DNA from: Hansschlegelia plantiphila
GTDB taxonomy: Bacteria > Pseudomonadota > Alphaproteobacteria > Rhizobiales > Methylopilaceae
Direction: 5' to 3'
Assembly: GCF_027922265.1 (NCBI RefSeq)
Contig: NZ_BSFI01000002.1
Span: 1-64,000, forward strand
DNA length: 64,000 bases
The translations under genes were made by a program, and so were the position numbers. This document shows, in pieces, positions 20,499 through 29,163 of the stretch. The first letter of the stretch is position 1. Each line of letters opens with the position of its first letter. The notes below the pieces were generated by a model. The model saw only the letters and a program-made list of their open reading frames with translations, did not search any database and had not been told where the DNA came from.

Positions 20499-20729
20499 TC
20501 AGCTTCGCGCTTCGATGGCGTCGAGCCGGTCGTCGACGCCGTTCACGACGTATCGGCCGAGGATCGTCTCGCTCTTCAGCGCCTCGCGGATCGCTTCGAG
20601 CTTCCTGTCCTGCTCGGCGAAGCGGGCGTCCACGGCGTCGAAACGCGTGTTCACGGCGTCGAAACGGGAGTCCATCACGCTGCGCAGTTCGCGCAGCAGG
20701 GTGAGGACGAGATTGTCGGGTTCAGCCAT
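20499..20729 (-). CDS. small coiled-coil protein inside the met operon, 76 aa
   Basis: The chosen ATG has GGGAG at good spacing; six codons of extension upstream are less likely. The product MAEPDNLVLTLLRELRSVMD continues with heptad-like repeats (SRFDAVNTRFDAVDARFAEQDRKLEAIREAL), predicting a short coiled coil. Similar proteins are common in Rhizobiales next to unrelated genes and have no assigned role. It lies 12 bp before the start of the homocysteine-methyltransferase gene, so it is cotranscribed with metF and metH. Confidence 0.65.
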   Translation of the reverse strand: MAEPDNLVLTLLRELRSVMDSRFDAVNTRFDAVDARFAEQDRKLEAIREALKSETILGRYVVNGVDDRLDAIEARS

Positions 20730-20786
20730 CGGACACTCCCTAGTCACGTCGTTCTAAGATGTGTCTTCCGCGGGCGAATTGCAGCC

Positions 20787-21704
20787 TCAAGCCGCCGCCG
20801 CCTTGGCGCCCGCGCCTGCAGTGGGCCGGAGCCCGAGCAGGTGGCAGACGGCGTAGACCAGGTCGGCCTTGTTCATCGTGTAGAAGTGGAAGTCCTTCAC
20901 GCCGTGGTCGACGAGGTCGAGCACCTGCTCGGCGGCGACGGCGGCCGCGATCATCTGGCGGGTCTGCGGATCGTTATCGAGGCCCTCGAAGCGCGCCGCG
21001 AGCCAGTCCGGGATGCTCGCGCCCGTCCTTGCGGCGAAGTTTGCGGTCTGCTTGAAGTTCGAGACCGCGACGATTCCGGGCACGATCGGCACATGGACGC
21101 CCCGCTTGCGCGCCTCGTCGACGTAGCGGAGGTAGTGGGCGTTATCAAAGAAGAACTGGGTGATCGCCCGGTTGGCTCCGGCGTCGACCTTGGCCTTCAG
21201 CACGTCGAAGTCGGCGTCGATGCTTGGGCTCTCGGGGTGCTTCTCCGGATAGGCGGACACGGAGAGCTCGATCTCCGGCGCGCGTCTGCGGATGCCGGCG
21301 ACGAGATCTGCGGTGCTCTGGTAACCGCCGGGGTGCGCCTCGAACTTCGAGCCGACGCCGCCGGCCGGATCGCCTCGGAGCGCGACGATGTGACGGACGC
21401 CGACCTCGCGATAGCCGTCGACCACGGCGTCCACCTCGTCCTTGGTGGCGGACACGCAGGTGAGATGCGCAGCCGGCGGAACGGTGGTCTCCTTCACCAT
21501 GCGCTCGACGGTCTGATGGGTGCGCTCCCTCGTCGAGCCTCCGGCGCCGTAGGTCACCGACATGAAAGTGGGGCCGAGCGGCGCCAGCCGCTCGATCGAG
21601 CGCCAGAGCGTCTCCTCCATCTCGGGCGTCTTCGGCGGAAAGAACTCGAAGGAGACGCGGATCGGCCGGCGGCCGGCGCGGGACAGGCGATCGTTCGGCA
21701 TCAT
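20787..21704 (-). CDS. metF: methylenetetrahydrofolate reductase (NAD(P)H)
   Basis: MetF reduces 5,10-methylene-THF to 5-methyl-THF, the methyl donor for MetH. The 305-residue FAD-dependent barrel shows VSFEFFPPKT at the N-terminus, VTYGAGGST, AHLTCVSATKDEV, IVALRGDPAGG, FFFDNAHYLRYVDEA and VPGIVAVSNFKQ. The start ATG (or the second ATG directly after it) overlaps the stop of the upstream regulator as ATGATG, so the two are translationally coupled. Its placement ahead of both MetH parts makes a complete methyl-transfer operon. Confidence 0.95.
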   Translation of the reverse strand: MMPNDRLSRAGRRPIRVSFEFFPPKTPEMEETLWRSIERLAPLGPTFMSVTYGAGGSTRERTHQTVERMVKETTVPPAAHLTCVSATKDEVDAVVDGYREVGVRHIVALRGDPAGGVGSKFEAHPGGYQSTADLVAGIRRRAPEIELSVSAYPEKHPESPSIDADFDVLKAKVDAGANRAITQFFFDNAHYLRYVDEARKRGVHVPIVPGIVAVSNFKQTANFAARTGASIPDWLAARFEGLDNDPQTRQMIAAAVAAEQVLDLVDHGVKDFHFYTMNKADLVYAVCHLLGLRPTAGAGAKAAAA

Positions 21705-22726
21705 GCGACCTCGAGGCTCGAGGGAGAAAGCTCGGCGTCGGACGCGATGCGCGGATCGCGGGCGAGCCAGAGTGAAACGGTGAGCTTGTCGGCCGCGCCG
21801 TCCGGCGGCGGGAGGTCGACATGGCTGACGAGGTCGAGCCCCGCCGCATCGAGCCACGCGCCGATCGTCTCGGGAGCGAAGCCGAGGCGGCGATGGGCGT
21901 GGCTTTCGCGCAGCGCCTCGATGCCGTGCGGCGCAAAGTCGACGATCAGCATCCGCCCGCCTGCGCGTAAGGTGCGCGCAGCCTCGCGTACGGCGCGCGC
22001 GCCGTCGTCGAGGAAGTGCAGCACCTGGTGCACGATGACGAGATCGAACGCGTTGCCCGGCACCGGAAGCGAGAAGATGTCGCCCTGCCGGACCTGCGCG
22101 TTGGACACCCCCGCGCGAACCAGATTGGCGCGCGCAAGCGCAAGCATGTCCCGGTTCGAATCGACGCCGACCGCACGGCCGACATGGCGGCTGATCAGTT
22201 CGAGCATCCGCCCGGTGCCCGTGCCGAGGTCGAGCGCGGTTTCGATGCGTCCGTGGCCCACGGCGTCCAGCACCGCCTTCTCGACGGCGGCCTCGGCCAC
22301 GTGGAGGCTGCGCACGCCGTCCCAGCGCGCGGCGTTGGCGCTGAAATAGTTAGCGGCCGCGGCGTGATGCGCGGCGCGCACCTCCGCCAGGCGCTCGCGG
22401 TCGCGCGTGAGTGCGCTGTCCGAGCGGTCGAGATAAGCGAGCGACATACGCAACGCGGAGCTTCCCGACGACGGTTCGGCCAGTCCGAAGAACGCCCAGG
22501 CGCCTTCGCGATGGCGCTCGACCAGCCCGGCCTCCACAAGCAGCTTCAGGTGGCGCGAAATACGTGGCTGGCTCTGGCCGAGAATTTCGGTGAGGTCGGA
22601 TACGGAAAGCTCGCCTTCCGCCAACAGCGCAAGGATCCTCAGCCGCGTCGGTTCGCCCGCGGCGCGCAGCCCGGCCAGCGCCGCATCGACGCTGAGAGGG
22701 GAGGGATGGCGGTCCGAGAAAGACAT
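21701..22726 (-). CDS. ArsR-family regulator fused to a SAM-dependent methyltransferase (SahR-like)
   Basis: Residues 10-90 form a winged helix of ArsR type (AGEPTRLRILALLAEGELSV, LTEILGQSQPRISRHLKLLVEAGLVER). Residues 130-310 form a class I methyltransferase fold with TALDLGTGTGRMLELI, GVDSNRDML and LVIVHQVLHFLDDGAR. Such fusions head metF/metH operons in Alphaproteobacteria and resemble SahR-type regulators that sense S-adenosylhomocysteine; that assignment is from memory of the family. The MSFSDRHP start has no Shine-Dalgarno and overlaps a perfect palindrome, which suggests autoregulation and perhaps a leaderless mRNA. It overlaps metF by 4 bp. Confidence 0.88.
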   Translation of the reverse strand: MSFSDRHPSPLSVDAALAGLRAAGEPTRLRILALLAEGELSVSDLTEILGQSQPRISRHLKLLVEAGLVERHREGAWAFFGLAEPSSGSSALRMSLAYLDRSDSALTRDRERLAEVRAAHHAAAANYFSANAARWDGVRSLHVAEAAVEKAVLDAVGHGRIETALDLGTGTGRMLELISRHVGRAVGVDSNRDMLALARANLVRAGVSNAQVRQGDIFSLPVPGNAFDLVIVHQVLHFLDDGARAVREAARTLRAGGRMLIVDFAPHGIEALRESHAHRRLGFAPETIGAWLDAAGLDLVSHVDLPPPDGAADKLTVSLWLARDPRIASDAELSPSSLEVA

Positions 22727-22740
22727 AAAGATGTCTTTAT
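22725..22740. promoter_or_regulatory. palindromic operator over the start of the regulator gene
   Basis: ATAAAGA-TG-TCTTTAT is a perfect 16-bp inverted repeat in an otherwise GC-rich region. It overlaps the ATG of the ArsR-methyltransferase gene (22726-22724) and sits at the head of the metF-metH operon. A dyad of this size is typical of ArsR-family operators. No second copy was seen in the window. Confidence 0.7.
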
Positions 22741-22783
22741 ATGAATGCGGCGACGAACGCAACGGCGGAGTGGCATTGGGTTC

Positions 22784-23386
22784 TCAATAGATCCACTGCT
22801 CGGGCAGCCGCACCTTGAGCTCTGTCCCGGCGACGACCGTCCCCGGGCGCTCGACGGAGGCGACCAGTCCGCGAAGGCGTCTGGCGATCTTCGGAAAGGC
22901 GACCTCATCGCCCGGCCGGCCGGTATGGCGCGCGATGGCGCGGCCCGCATGGCGGCACGGCGCGTTCTGGGCCTCGACGACGATCGCTGCGCCGCCCTCG
23001 AAGAACAGCCGCGTTCCCGGGGGCAGGAAAGACAGCCGGGGCAGCCCCTCGATCAGCAGATTGGCGCCGATCCAGCCGGCCGCAATCCGGGCTGTCCCCA
23101 TCGCCGCGCCGACCGCGTCCAGCTCCTCGACCGACACGATCGAGATCTGCCGGCCGGACCTGATCTCGGCGCCGCGCGGGTACCACGGCTCGCGCAGGCC
23201 GGCGGGCCGGGTGAAGCCGGCATGCCGATCGCCGGCGACGCCGTCGAGCGCGAGATCGATCGAGCGGACGGGTTCGGTCTCGAACGGCGAACCGTCGATG
23301 GCCGCCAGCGTCGCGGCCAGCCGGGCGACGAGCGAGCGGGCTCTACGGATCGGCGGGAGCTGGTCGTCTCCGAAGAGGTCGGCCAC
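22784..23386 (-). CDS. MOSC-domain protein
   Basis: MOSC domains bind molybdenum cofactor and sulfur-carrying cysteines. The 200-residue product begins at a GTG that shares one base with the stop of the upstream methyltransferase (TAGTG). Conserved parts are LALDGVAGDRHAGFTRPAG, EIRSGRQISIVSVEEL, GANLLIEGLPRLSFLPPGT and NAPCRHAGR, which holds the invariant cysteine. No partner FeS or reductase domain is attached. The role is probably molybdenum-dependent N-hydroxylate reduction or sulfur transfer; the substrate is unknown. Confidence 0.85.
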   Translation of the reverse strand: MADLFGDDQLPPIRRARSLVARLAATLAAIDGSPFETEPVRSIDLALDGVAGDRHAGFTRPAGLREPWYPRGAEIRSGRQISIVSVEELDAVGAAMGTARIAAGWIGANLLIEGLPRLSFLPPGTRLFFEGGAAIVVEAQNAPCRHAGRAIARHTGRPGDEVAFPKIARRLRGLVASVERPGTVVAGTELKVRLPEQWIY

Positions 23387-24168
23387 TAGCGGCGTGCCGC
23401 CACCATGAACAGGCGCGGAAAGCGCAGCAGCACCTTTCCGCCGGAGCGCTCGGGGTAGAAGGCCCGCAACCGCTCGGTGTAGAGCGCGAGGAAGCGCTCG
23501 CGCTCCGCCTCGTCGAGCGGATCGAGATAGGGCCGAAGACCGGTGGAACGGCACCAGCCGGCGATCGACTCCGCGCCGTCCAGCGGATGGACATAGGTGG
23601 TGCGCCAGACGTCGACCGAGGCCGCATGCGGCGCGAGCAGGTCGTAATAGCCCTCGGTCGAGAGAATGTCCGTCCGGGCGCGGCCGGCGTTCGCCACGCG
23701 CGAGGCCCAGGCCGGGTCGCGCGCGACTTCGGCCATCGCGACGTGCGACGGCTCGGAGCGGTTGTCCGGCATCTGCACGGCGAGCGCCCCGCCGGGCGCG
23801 AGCAGCTGCATCAGCCGGGGCAGCAGCGCTTCGTGGTCAGGCAACCACTGCAGCACGGCGTTGGCGAAGATCACGTCGACCGGCGCGTCCGGCGCCCAGC
23901 TCGCGACGTCGGCCTCCAGGAAGCGCACGCCCGGCAACCGCTTCGAAGCGGCGGACAGCATGTCGGGCGAGGAATCGACGCCGGTCGTCTCCGCCTCAGG
24001 GAACCGCCGCGTCAGCAGTTCGGTCGAATTTCCCGGCCCGCAGCCGAGATCGACCACCCGGGCGGCGTCCTTCAACGGAATGCGCGCGAGCAGATCGGCG
24101 GCCGGCCGCGTCCGCTCGTCCTCGAAGTGGAGATAGGTCGCGGCGGACCAGTCCTCTTTGAGGGTCAC
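23386..24168 (-). CDS. tam: trans-aconitate 2-methyltransferase
   Basis: Tam methylates trans-aconitate with SAM, removing an inhibitor of aconitase. The 260-residue sequence has the family opening [18 protein letters not shown], the SAM motif [25 protein letters not shown], and [19 protein letters not shown]. The GTG start is chosen because AGGTGA precedes it at proper spacing; an ATG 24 bp upstream lacks any ribosome binding site. The GTG overlaps the stop of a VapC-like remnant. The MOSC gene follows with one-base overlap. Confidence 0.9.
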   Translation of the reverse strand: MTLKEDWSAATYLHFEDERTRPAADLLARIPLKDAARVVDLGCGPGNSTELLTRRFPEAETTGVDSSPDMLSAASKRLPGVRFLEADVASWAPDAPVDVIFANAVLQWLPDHEALLPRLMQLLAPGGALAVQMPDNRSEPSHVAMAEVARDPAWASRVANAGRARTDILSTEGYYDLLAPHAASVDVWRTTYVHPLDGAESIAGWCRSTGLRPYLDPLDEAERERFLALYTERLRAFYPERSGGKVLLRFPRLFMVAARR

Positions 24169-24310
24169 GTCGAGATCACCTGGACGCCGCATCGCTGAAA
24201 GGCGTGGTCTCGCGTCACGATCGGCCGGCCGCGCCGCTGCGCCCGCGTGACGATCACGCGATCCGCCGGCGCGCCGAGCCCGCGCGCAGAGCGGGCGACG
24301 ACGACCTCGT
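24165..24310 (-). pseudogene. C-terminal remnant of a PIN-domain (VapC-type) toxin
   Basis: The minus strand reads [20 protein letters not shown] followed by [16 protein letters not shown] and TGA. This matches the end of PIN-domain RNases (DRLIVATA ... LVTRD ... V.VI), including the late acidic residue in VTRD. The preceding 15-20 codons are weakly PIN-like and then the frame is lost; no VapB antitoxin and no N-terminal catalytic Asp are found. It looks like a decayed toxin-antitoxin locus whose stop codon now overlaps the tam start. Confidence 0.6.
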
Positions 24311-24437
24311 CGCCGCGCGTGGCGGCTCGATCCGTCTTGAAAGACTGCTCCTGGCCCGATCGATGTTCGTCACGCTCATGCCGCCGCTCCGACCCTGGCC
24401 GAGCCAGATAGCGCGAAACGGCGGCTTCGCCATGCCC

Positions 24438-26087
24438 TCAGCGCGCGAACTGGCGGTACTTGATGCGCTTGGGCTCGACAGCGTCGGGGCCGAGGCGGCG
24501 CTTCTTGTCTTCCTCGTAGTCCTGGAAGTTGCCCTCGAACCATTCGACATGGCTGTCGCCCTCGAACGACAGCATGTGGGTCGCGATGCGGTCGAGGAAC
24601 ATGCGGTCATGGCTGATGATGACGGCGCAGCCGGCGTATTCCTCGAGCGCCTCTTCGAGCGCCCGCAAAGTCTCGACGTCGAGGTCGTTGGTCGGCTCGT
24701 CGAGCAGCAGGACGTTGGCGCCGGACTTCAGCATCTTGGCGAGATGCACGCGGTTGCGCTCGCCGCCCGAGAGGTCGCCGACCTTCTTCTGCTGCGCCGC
24801 GCCCTTGAAGTTGAAGGCGGCGACATAGGCGCGGCTGTTCACCTCGCGCTTGCCGAGGTGGATGATCTCGGTGCCGCCCGAGATCTCCTCCCAGACGTTC
24901 TTGTTCGGATCGAGCGCGTCGCGCGACTGGTCGACATAACCGAGCTGCACGGTCTCGCCGACCTTGATGTCGCCCGCGTCGGGCGTGTCCTGGCCGGTGA
25001 TCATCCGGAACAGCGTGGTCTTGCCGGCGCCGTTCGGGCCGATGACGCCGACGATGCCGCCCGGCGGCAGCTTGAAGGTCAAGTCTTCGATGAGCAGCTT
25101 GTCGGCGAAGCCCTTGGAGAGGTGATCGAACTCGACGACGTTGTTGCCGAGCCGCTCGGCGATCGGGATGACGATCTGCGCGGTGGTGGGGCCGCCTTCG
25201 GACGCCTTCGCGACGAGATCGTCGTAGCGCTGGATGCGGGCCTTGTTCTTGGCCTGCCGCGCCTTCGGGCTGTTGCCCATCCACTCCTGCTCGCGCTGGA
25301 GCGTGCGCTGCAACGCCTCCTCGACGCGGTTCTCCTGGATCATCCGCTTCTGCTTCTGGACCACCCAGGCGGAGTAGTTGCCCTCGTAGGGGATGCCGCG
25401 GCCGCGGTCGATCTCGAGGATCCAGCTCGTGACGTTGTCCAGGAAGTAGCGGTCATGGGTGACGATCAGGATCGCGCCCGGATAATTGCGGAGATGGTTC
25501 TCGAGCCAGGATACGGTCTCGGCGTCGAGATGGTTGGTCGGCTCGTCGAGCAGCAGCAGCTCGGGCTCCGAGAGCAGCAGCTGGCAGAGCGCGACGCGGC
25601 GCTTCTCGCCGCCGGACAGCTTGACCACGTCCCAGTCGTCGGGCGGGCAGCGCAGCGCCTCCATCGCCTGGTCGACCTTCGAGTCGAGGTCCCAGAGGCC
25701 GAGCGCCTCGATCTTGTCCTGGAGCTCGGTCATCTCGTCGGCCGTTTCGTCGGAATAGTTCATGGCGAGCTCGTTGTACCGCTCGAGGATCGCAGTCTTG
25801 GACGCGACGCCTTCCATGACGTTCTCACGCACCGTCTTGGCGGGATCGAGCTGCGGCTCCTGGGCGAGGTAGCCGATGCGCGCGCCCTTCGCCGCCCACG
25901 CCTCGCCGGTGTACTCCTTGTCGATCCCTGCCATGATCTTCAGCAGGGTCGACTTGCCGGCGCCGTTCGGCCCGAGGATGCCGATCTTGGCGTCCGGGTA
26001 AAAGGAGAGGTGAATGTTGTCGAGCGTCTTCTTGGGCCCGAAGGCCTTCGACACGCCGCTCATGTGATAGATGAATTCGCGGGCCAT
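24438..26087 (-). CDS. ettA: energy-dependent translational throttle protein EttA (ABC-F)
   Basis: EttA binds the ribosomal E site and gates entry into elongation according to ATP/ADP. The 549-residue protein has two ABC domains: the first with [35 protein letters not shown] and [19 protein letters not shown], the second with [32 protein letters not shown] and [15 protein letters not shown]. The arm and P-site-tRNA linker ([20 protein letters not shown]) lies between. The MAREFIYHM start follows CCAGG; the open frame upstream is antisense noise. No membrane segments are present, as expected for ABC-F. Confidence 0.95.
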   Translation of the reverse strand: MAREFIYHMSGVSKAFGPKKTLDNIHLSFYPDAKIGILGPNGAGKSTLLKIMAGIDKEYTGEAWAAKGARIGYLAQEPQLDPAKTVRENVMEGVASKTAILERYNELAMNYSDETADEMTELQDKIEALGLWDLDSKVDQAMEALRCPPDDWDVVKLSGGEKRRVALCQLLLSEPELLLLDEPTNHLDAETVSWLENHLRNYPGAILIVTHDRYFLDNVTSWILEIDRGRGIPYEGNYSAWVVQKQKRMIQENRVEEALQRTLQREQEWMGNSPKARQAKNKARIQRYDDLVAKASEGGPTTAQIVIPIAERLGNNVVEFDHLSKGFADKLLIEDLTFKLPPGGIVGVIGPNGAGKTTLFRMITGQDTPDAGDIKVGETVQLGYVDQSRDALDPNKNVWEEISGGTEIIHLGKREVNSRAYVAAFNFKGAAQQKKVGDLSGGERNRVHLAKMLKSGANVLLLDEPTNDLDVETLRALEEALEEYAGCAVIISHDRMFLDRIATHMLSFEGDSHVEWFEGNFQDYEEDKKRRLGPDAVEPKRIKYRQFAR

Positions 26088-26320
26088 GCGCTTGCCTGGA
26101 GGTTGGCGCGGCCTGCTTCGGCCGGCGCGGGATGTCGAGGGTTGGCGGTCTTCTAGCGCAGCGCCGGAGCGAGCGGCAAGGGGCGGCGAACCCCGGGACG
26201 CGCGTTCGCGTCCGCAGGGCTCCCAGCGTCGAGAGTTGGCTTCCTGGCCCATGTCGGAGTTCGGAATGTGCGCTTGCAGGCGCTTGGCCACTGCAAGCGT
26301 CGCCGGCGACCTGCCGGACG

Positions 26321-27217
26321 TCAGTCGCGCGATATGGACAGCCCCGCGAGAAGCGGAGCATACGCGGCGAGCCTGCGGGATACGAACTCCGTGAAGAGCC
26401 GCACGCGCTTCGTCTTGCGTGTCTCCCCCTGGGTGAGGAGCCAAACCGTCCCGTACATGTGGAGGTCGGCGCCCGGAACCCTCACCAGCAGGGGGTCGGC
26501 GTCGCCAATGAAGCACGGCAGTGTCGTCATCCCGAGCCCCTGCCGTACGGCGACGATCTGCGCCTCGGCGTCCGTGGTCCTGAACGGAACTCCCGCGGCG
26601 CCAATCTCGCCCGTGCTCGCCCAATCCGGAATTCCGTGAATGCTTATGACGATCCACCGGATGGGATCCGGCGCGCCCTCACGCCACGCGGCCAGTCGAT
26701 CGCAGGACATGTAGACGCCGCCGAACAGCTCCGGCCCCTTCAGGCCGTGAAGATTGAGCGGCAGGGTTTTGCGGTCATAGACGACGCGGATCGCGACGTC
26801 GGCCTCTCGGTTGGTCAGATTCGCCAGTTCGCCGGACGACACGATCTCCATCTCGATCTCCGGATGCAGGCGCGCGAAATCGGCGAAGTCCGGCATGAGC
26901 AGGTGTGTCGCGAGGGTCGGCGCCAGCGTCACCCGCAGAAGTCCGCGCACGCTCTGGTCGCGACCCAGCACGCGTGTCTCCAGCTGGTGCGACGACGCTT
27001 CCATCTGGTTCGCGAGTTCGAGGACCTCCTCGCCCGCAGCCGTTAGGCGGTAGCCCGCGGGAAGCTTTTCGAACATCTGCGCCCCGAGGCGTTCCTCGAG
27101 CTGGCCGACGCGCCGCAGCACCGTCGAGTGGTTCACCCCGAGGCGCCCGGCGGCGGCCCGCAATGAGCCTCCGCGCGCGACGGCGAGAAAATAGCGAACG
27201 TCATCCCAGTCGATCAT
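26321..27217 (-). CDS. LysR-family transcriptional regulator
   Basis: The N-terminal winged helix reads [20 protein letters not shown] then [31 protein letters not shown]. The effector domain follows with [21 protein letters not shown] and a glycine/hydrophobic turn near [16 protein letters not shown]. At 298 aa it has the usual length. It is transcribed away from the SDR/NADP-reductase pair with a 253-bp intergenic region between, the classic arrangement for a LysR regulator of those genes. The inducer is unknown. Confidence 0.92.
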   Translation of the reverse strand: MIDWDDVRYFLAVARGGSLRAAAGRLGVNHSTVLRRVGQLEERLGAQMFEKLPAGYRLTAAGEEVLELANQMEASSHQLETRVLGRDQSVRGLLRVTLAPTLATHLLMPDFADFARLHPEIEMEIVSSGELANLTNREADVAIRVVYDRKTLPLNLHGLKGPELFGGVYMSCDRLAAWREGAPDPIRWIVISIHGIPDWASTGEIGAAGVPFRTTDAEAQIVAVRQGLGMTTLPCFIGDADPLLVRVPGADLHMYGTVWLLTQGETRKTKRVRLFTEFVSRRLAAYAPLLAGLSISRD

Positions 27218-27418
27218 GGTGCGATCCGGCACCGAGCGGTGCGCTTTCCAAGCCCGTATCTAACACATTGAATAGCAGTCGGACGGTCTTATCTCGGCCC
27301 GCGCGCCTGCCGAATTCCGGCGAACCGCCGTGGCCGGCGTCGGTGCTCAGGCCGGATCGATTTCGCACCACCGATGTGCGCGCTTCAGCACTCAACGCCC
27401 GGCTCCGCCGAACTCATG

Positions 27419-27461
27419 TTTGGGCCCCGGGCCTCTCGAACAATCGAGGACGGGGCCCAAA
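27419..27461 (+). promoter_or_regulatory. long hairpin abutting the SDR ribosome binding site
   Basis: TTTGGGCCCCG (27419-27429) pairs perfectly with CGGGGCCCAAA (27451-27461), and an inner CTCGA/TCGAG stem extends the structure. The last bases of the right arm (AAA) are the first bases of the AAAGGAG Shine-Dalgarno of the SDR gene. No T-tract follows. It may be a leader structure controlling translation, or a dyad bound by the divergent LysR protein. Confidence 0.65.
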
Positions 27462-27470
27462 GGAGATGTC

Positions 27471-28205
27471 ATGCGAAGGCTTGAGGGTAAGGTTGCAGTC
27501 ATCACGGGCGGCGCCACCGGCATCGGCCGTGCCGCAGCAAAGCGCTTCATCGAGGAAGGCGCCTTCGTCTTTATCTTCGGCCGCCGACAGACCGCGCTCG
27601 ACGCCGCTGTGGCCGACCTCGGCCCCCATGCCCGCGCGGTGAGGGGCTCGGTCTCGGATGAGGCCGACCTCGACCGGCTTTACGCGGCCGTGAAGACCGA
27701 GCGCGGCGCCCTCGACATCGTCTTCGCCAATGCCGGCGCGGGAAGCCAACTTGCACTCGGCAAAATCACCGGCGAGCACATTGACGAAACCTTCGACACC
27801 AATGTGAAGGGTACGATCTTCACGGTCCAGAAGGCGCTGCCGCTGATGCGCGCGGGCGGTTCGATCATTCTGACCGGATCGAGCGCCGGCGCCACGGGCG
27901 CGCCGGGAATGAGCGCCTACAGCGCGAGCAAGGCGGCCGTGCGCAACCTCGCGCGGACCTGGGCGGAGGACCTGAAGGGCACCGGCATCCGGGTCAACGT
28001 ACTGTCGCCCGGGGCGACCGCGACCGAACTCGCGAAGGAAGCGCTCGGCGAGGAAGGCCAGAAGGTCTTCGCCGCGATGACCCCGCTCCAGCGCATGGCC
28101 GATCCCGCAGAGATCGGAGCTGCGGCTGCCTTTCTCGCATCACCGGACAGCAGCTTCATGACTGCCAGCGAGCTCGCCGTCGACGGCGGCCTTGCGCAAC
28201 TCTGA
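27471..28205 (+). CDS. short-chain dehydrogenase/reductase
   Basis: A classical 244-residue SDR: the cofactor motif VAVITGGATGIGRAAAKRF, NAG in DIVFANAGAG, the catalytic Ser of IILTGSSAG, and YSASKAAVRN with Tyr and Lys. The GRR after the second strand (IFGRRQTAL) suggests NADP preference. The C-terminus SSFMTASELAVDGGLAQL is standard. The Shine-Dalgarno AAAGGAG is excellent and adjoins a strong hairpin. The gene precedes an NADP-binding F420-reductase-like gene, and both lie divergent from a LysR regulator, so they may serve one redox response. The substrate is not deducible. Confidence 0.92.
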   Translation: MRRLEGKVAVITGGATGIGRAAAKRFIEEGAFVFIFGRRQTALDAAVADLGPHARAVRGSVSDEADLDRLYAAVKTERGALDIVFANAGAGSQLALGKITGEHIDETFDTNVKGTIFTVQKALPLMRAGGSIILTGSSAGATGAPGMSAYSASKAAVRNLARTWAEDLKGTGIRVNVLSPGATATELAKEALGEEGQKVFAAMTPLQRMADPAEIGAAAAFLASPDSSFMTASELAVDGGLAQL

Positions 28206-28293
28206 CGCCCCGCTCCCGGCCAGGCGCCCATTCGAATAACCCCGCGCCGTTGAAAGGCCCGGACTCAATATCAACACGGATCGGAGAAGCATT

Positions 28294-28896
28294 ATGAGCT
28301 ACGCAATTGTAGGATTCGGTAAGATCGGCCAAGCTCTCGCCCACGCCTTCGCCCGTAGAAACATCGACGTGACGGTCGCAAGCCGCCGGCCGCCCGAGGC
28401 GTTGGCGCCGCAGGCTCGGGCGATCGGGCCCACGGTCGTCGCCAAGTCTCTGCGGGATGCGCTCGAGGCCGACATGATCATCTTGGCGGTCCCGTTCGCG
28501 GAGCATCGCGAGGTCGCGAAGGCCCTGCCAAGCTGGGAAGGCAAGACGGTCATCGACGCGACGAATGCGTTTCCGGCAGTCCCTGAAGAGCTGGACGGCC
28601 TCCCATCCTCCGCCTTCGTCGCAAAGGCGTTCACCGACGCCAAGCTCGTGAAAGGTTTCAATCACCTGATCGCGGCAACGCTGGCTGCCGATCCGATCGT
28701 CGAGGGCGGGCGCCGGGTCGTCTTTCTGTCGAGCGACGACGATGACGCGATCGCTCCCGTGGCGGCCCTGGCCAAACAACTCGGGTTCGCACCCGTCAAT
28801 CTGGGAAAGCTCAACGAGGGGGGCTGGCTGGTGCACGCACGCGGCCGCACCTGGGGTCCGCTCATCTTCCAGGACCTGTTCAAGAAGGAGCAGTAA
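28294..28896 (+). CDS. NAD(P)-binding F420-reductase-like oxidoreductase
   Basis: The 200-residue protein has an N-terminal Rossmann fold (MSYAIVGFGKIGQALAHAF) with ASRRPPE after the second strand, which favours NADP. The family includes F420H2:NADP reductases and many uncharacterised proteins; DATNAF and KGFNHL are typical. There is no evidence that this organism makes F420, so the true electron partner is open. A GGAG site precedes the ATG. It follows the SDR gene at 88 bp and probably shares its LysR control. Confidence 0.85.
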   Translation: MSYAIVGFGKIGQALAHAFARRNIDVTVASRRPPEALAPQARAIGPTVVAKSLRDALEADMIILAVPFAEHREVAKALPSWEGKTVIDATNAFPAVPEELDGLPSSAFVAKAFTDAKLVKGFNHLIAATLAADPIVEGGRRVVFLSSDDDDAIAPVAALAKQLGFAPVNLGKLNEGGWLVHARGRTWGPLIFQDLFKKEQ

Positions 28897-29163
28897 CGAC
28901 CACTGTCCATTGTCAGGTATGCTGCTCGCCCAGGCGCTGACGCGATTGGAAGCCAGGTCTCCAAACCCGAAGTGCGATCACTGAAATGATTCATGAAGCC
29001 GAAAGGCGCGGAGCGCAGTCGTCCTCCTACTGCGGCACGCGGCGTGCCCAAGCCGGACGGCGACTTCTTCCCCAATCACATCCCCTTGCGCCCGCTTCCG
29101 TCTCTCCCCCTTTCGCGCTAAGCCGCCCGCTCGCCGGACGGTCCGGCGTGCGAAAGCTGCCGC

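Noticed and set aside
22727..22783. SAM or SAH riboswitch ahead of the met operon
   Set aside because: The regulator ATG is only about 57 bp from the neighbouring gene end, with no room or sequence for a known aptamer; a protein operator is visible instead.
24204..26156. 650-codon plus-strand open frame
   Set aside because: Antisense to ettA with no recognisable domain.
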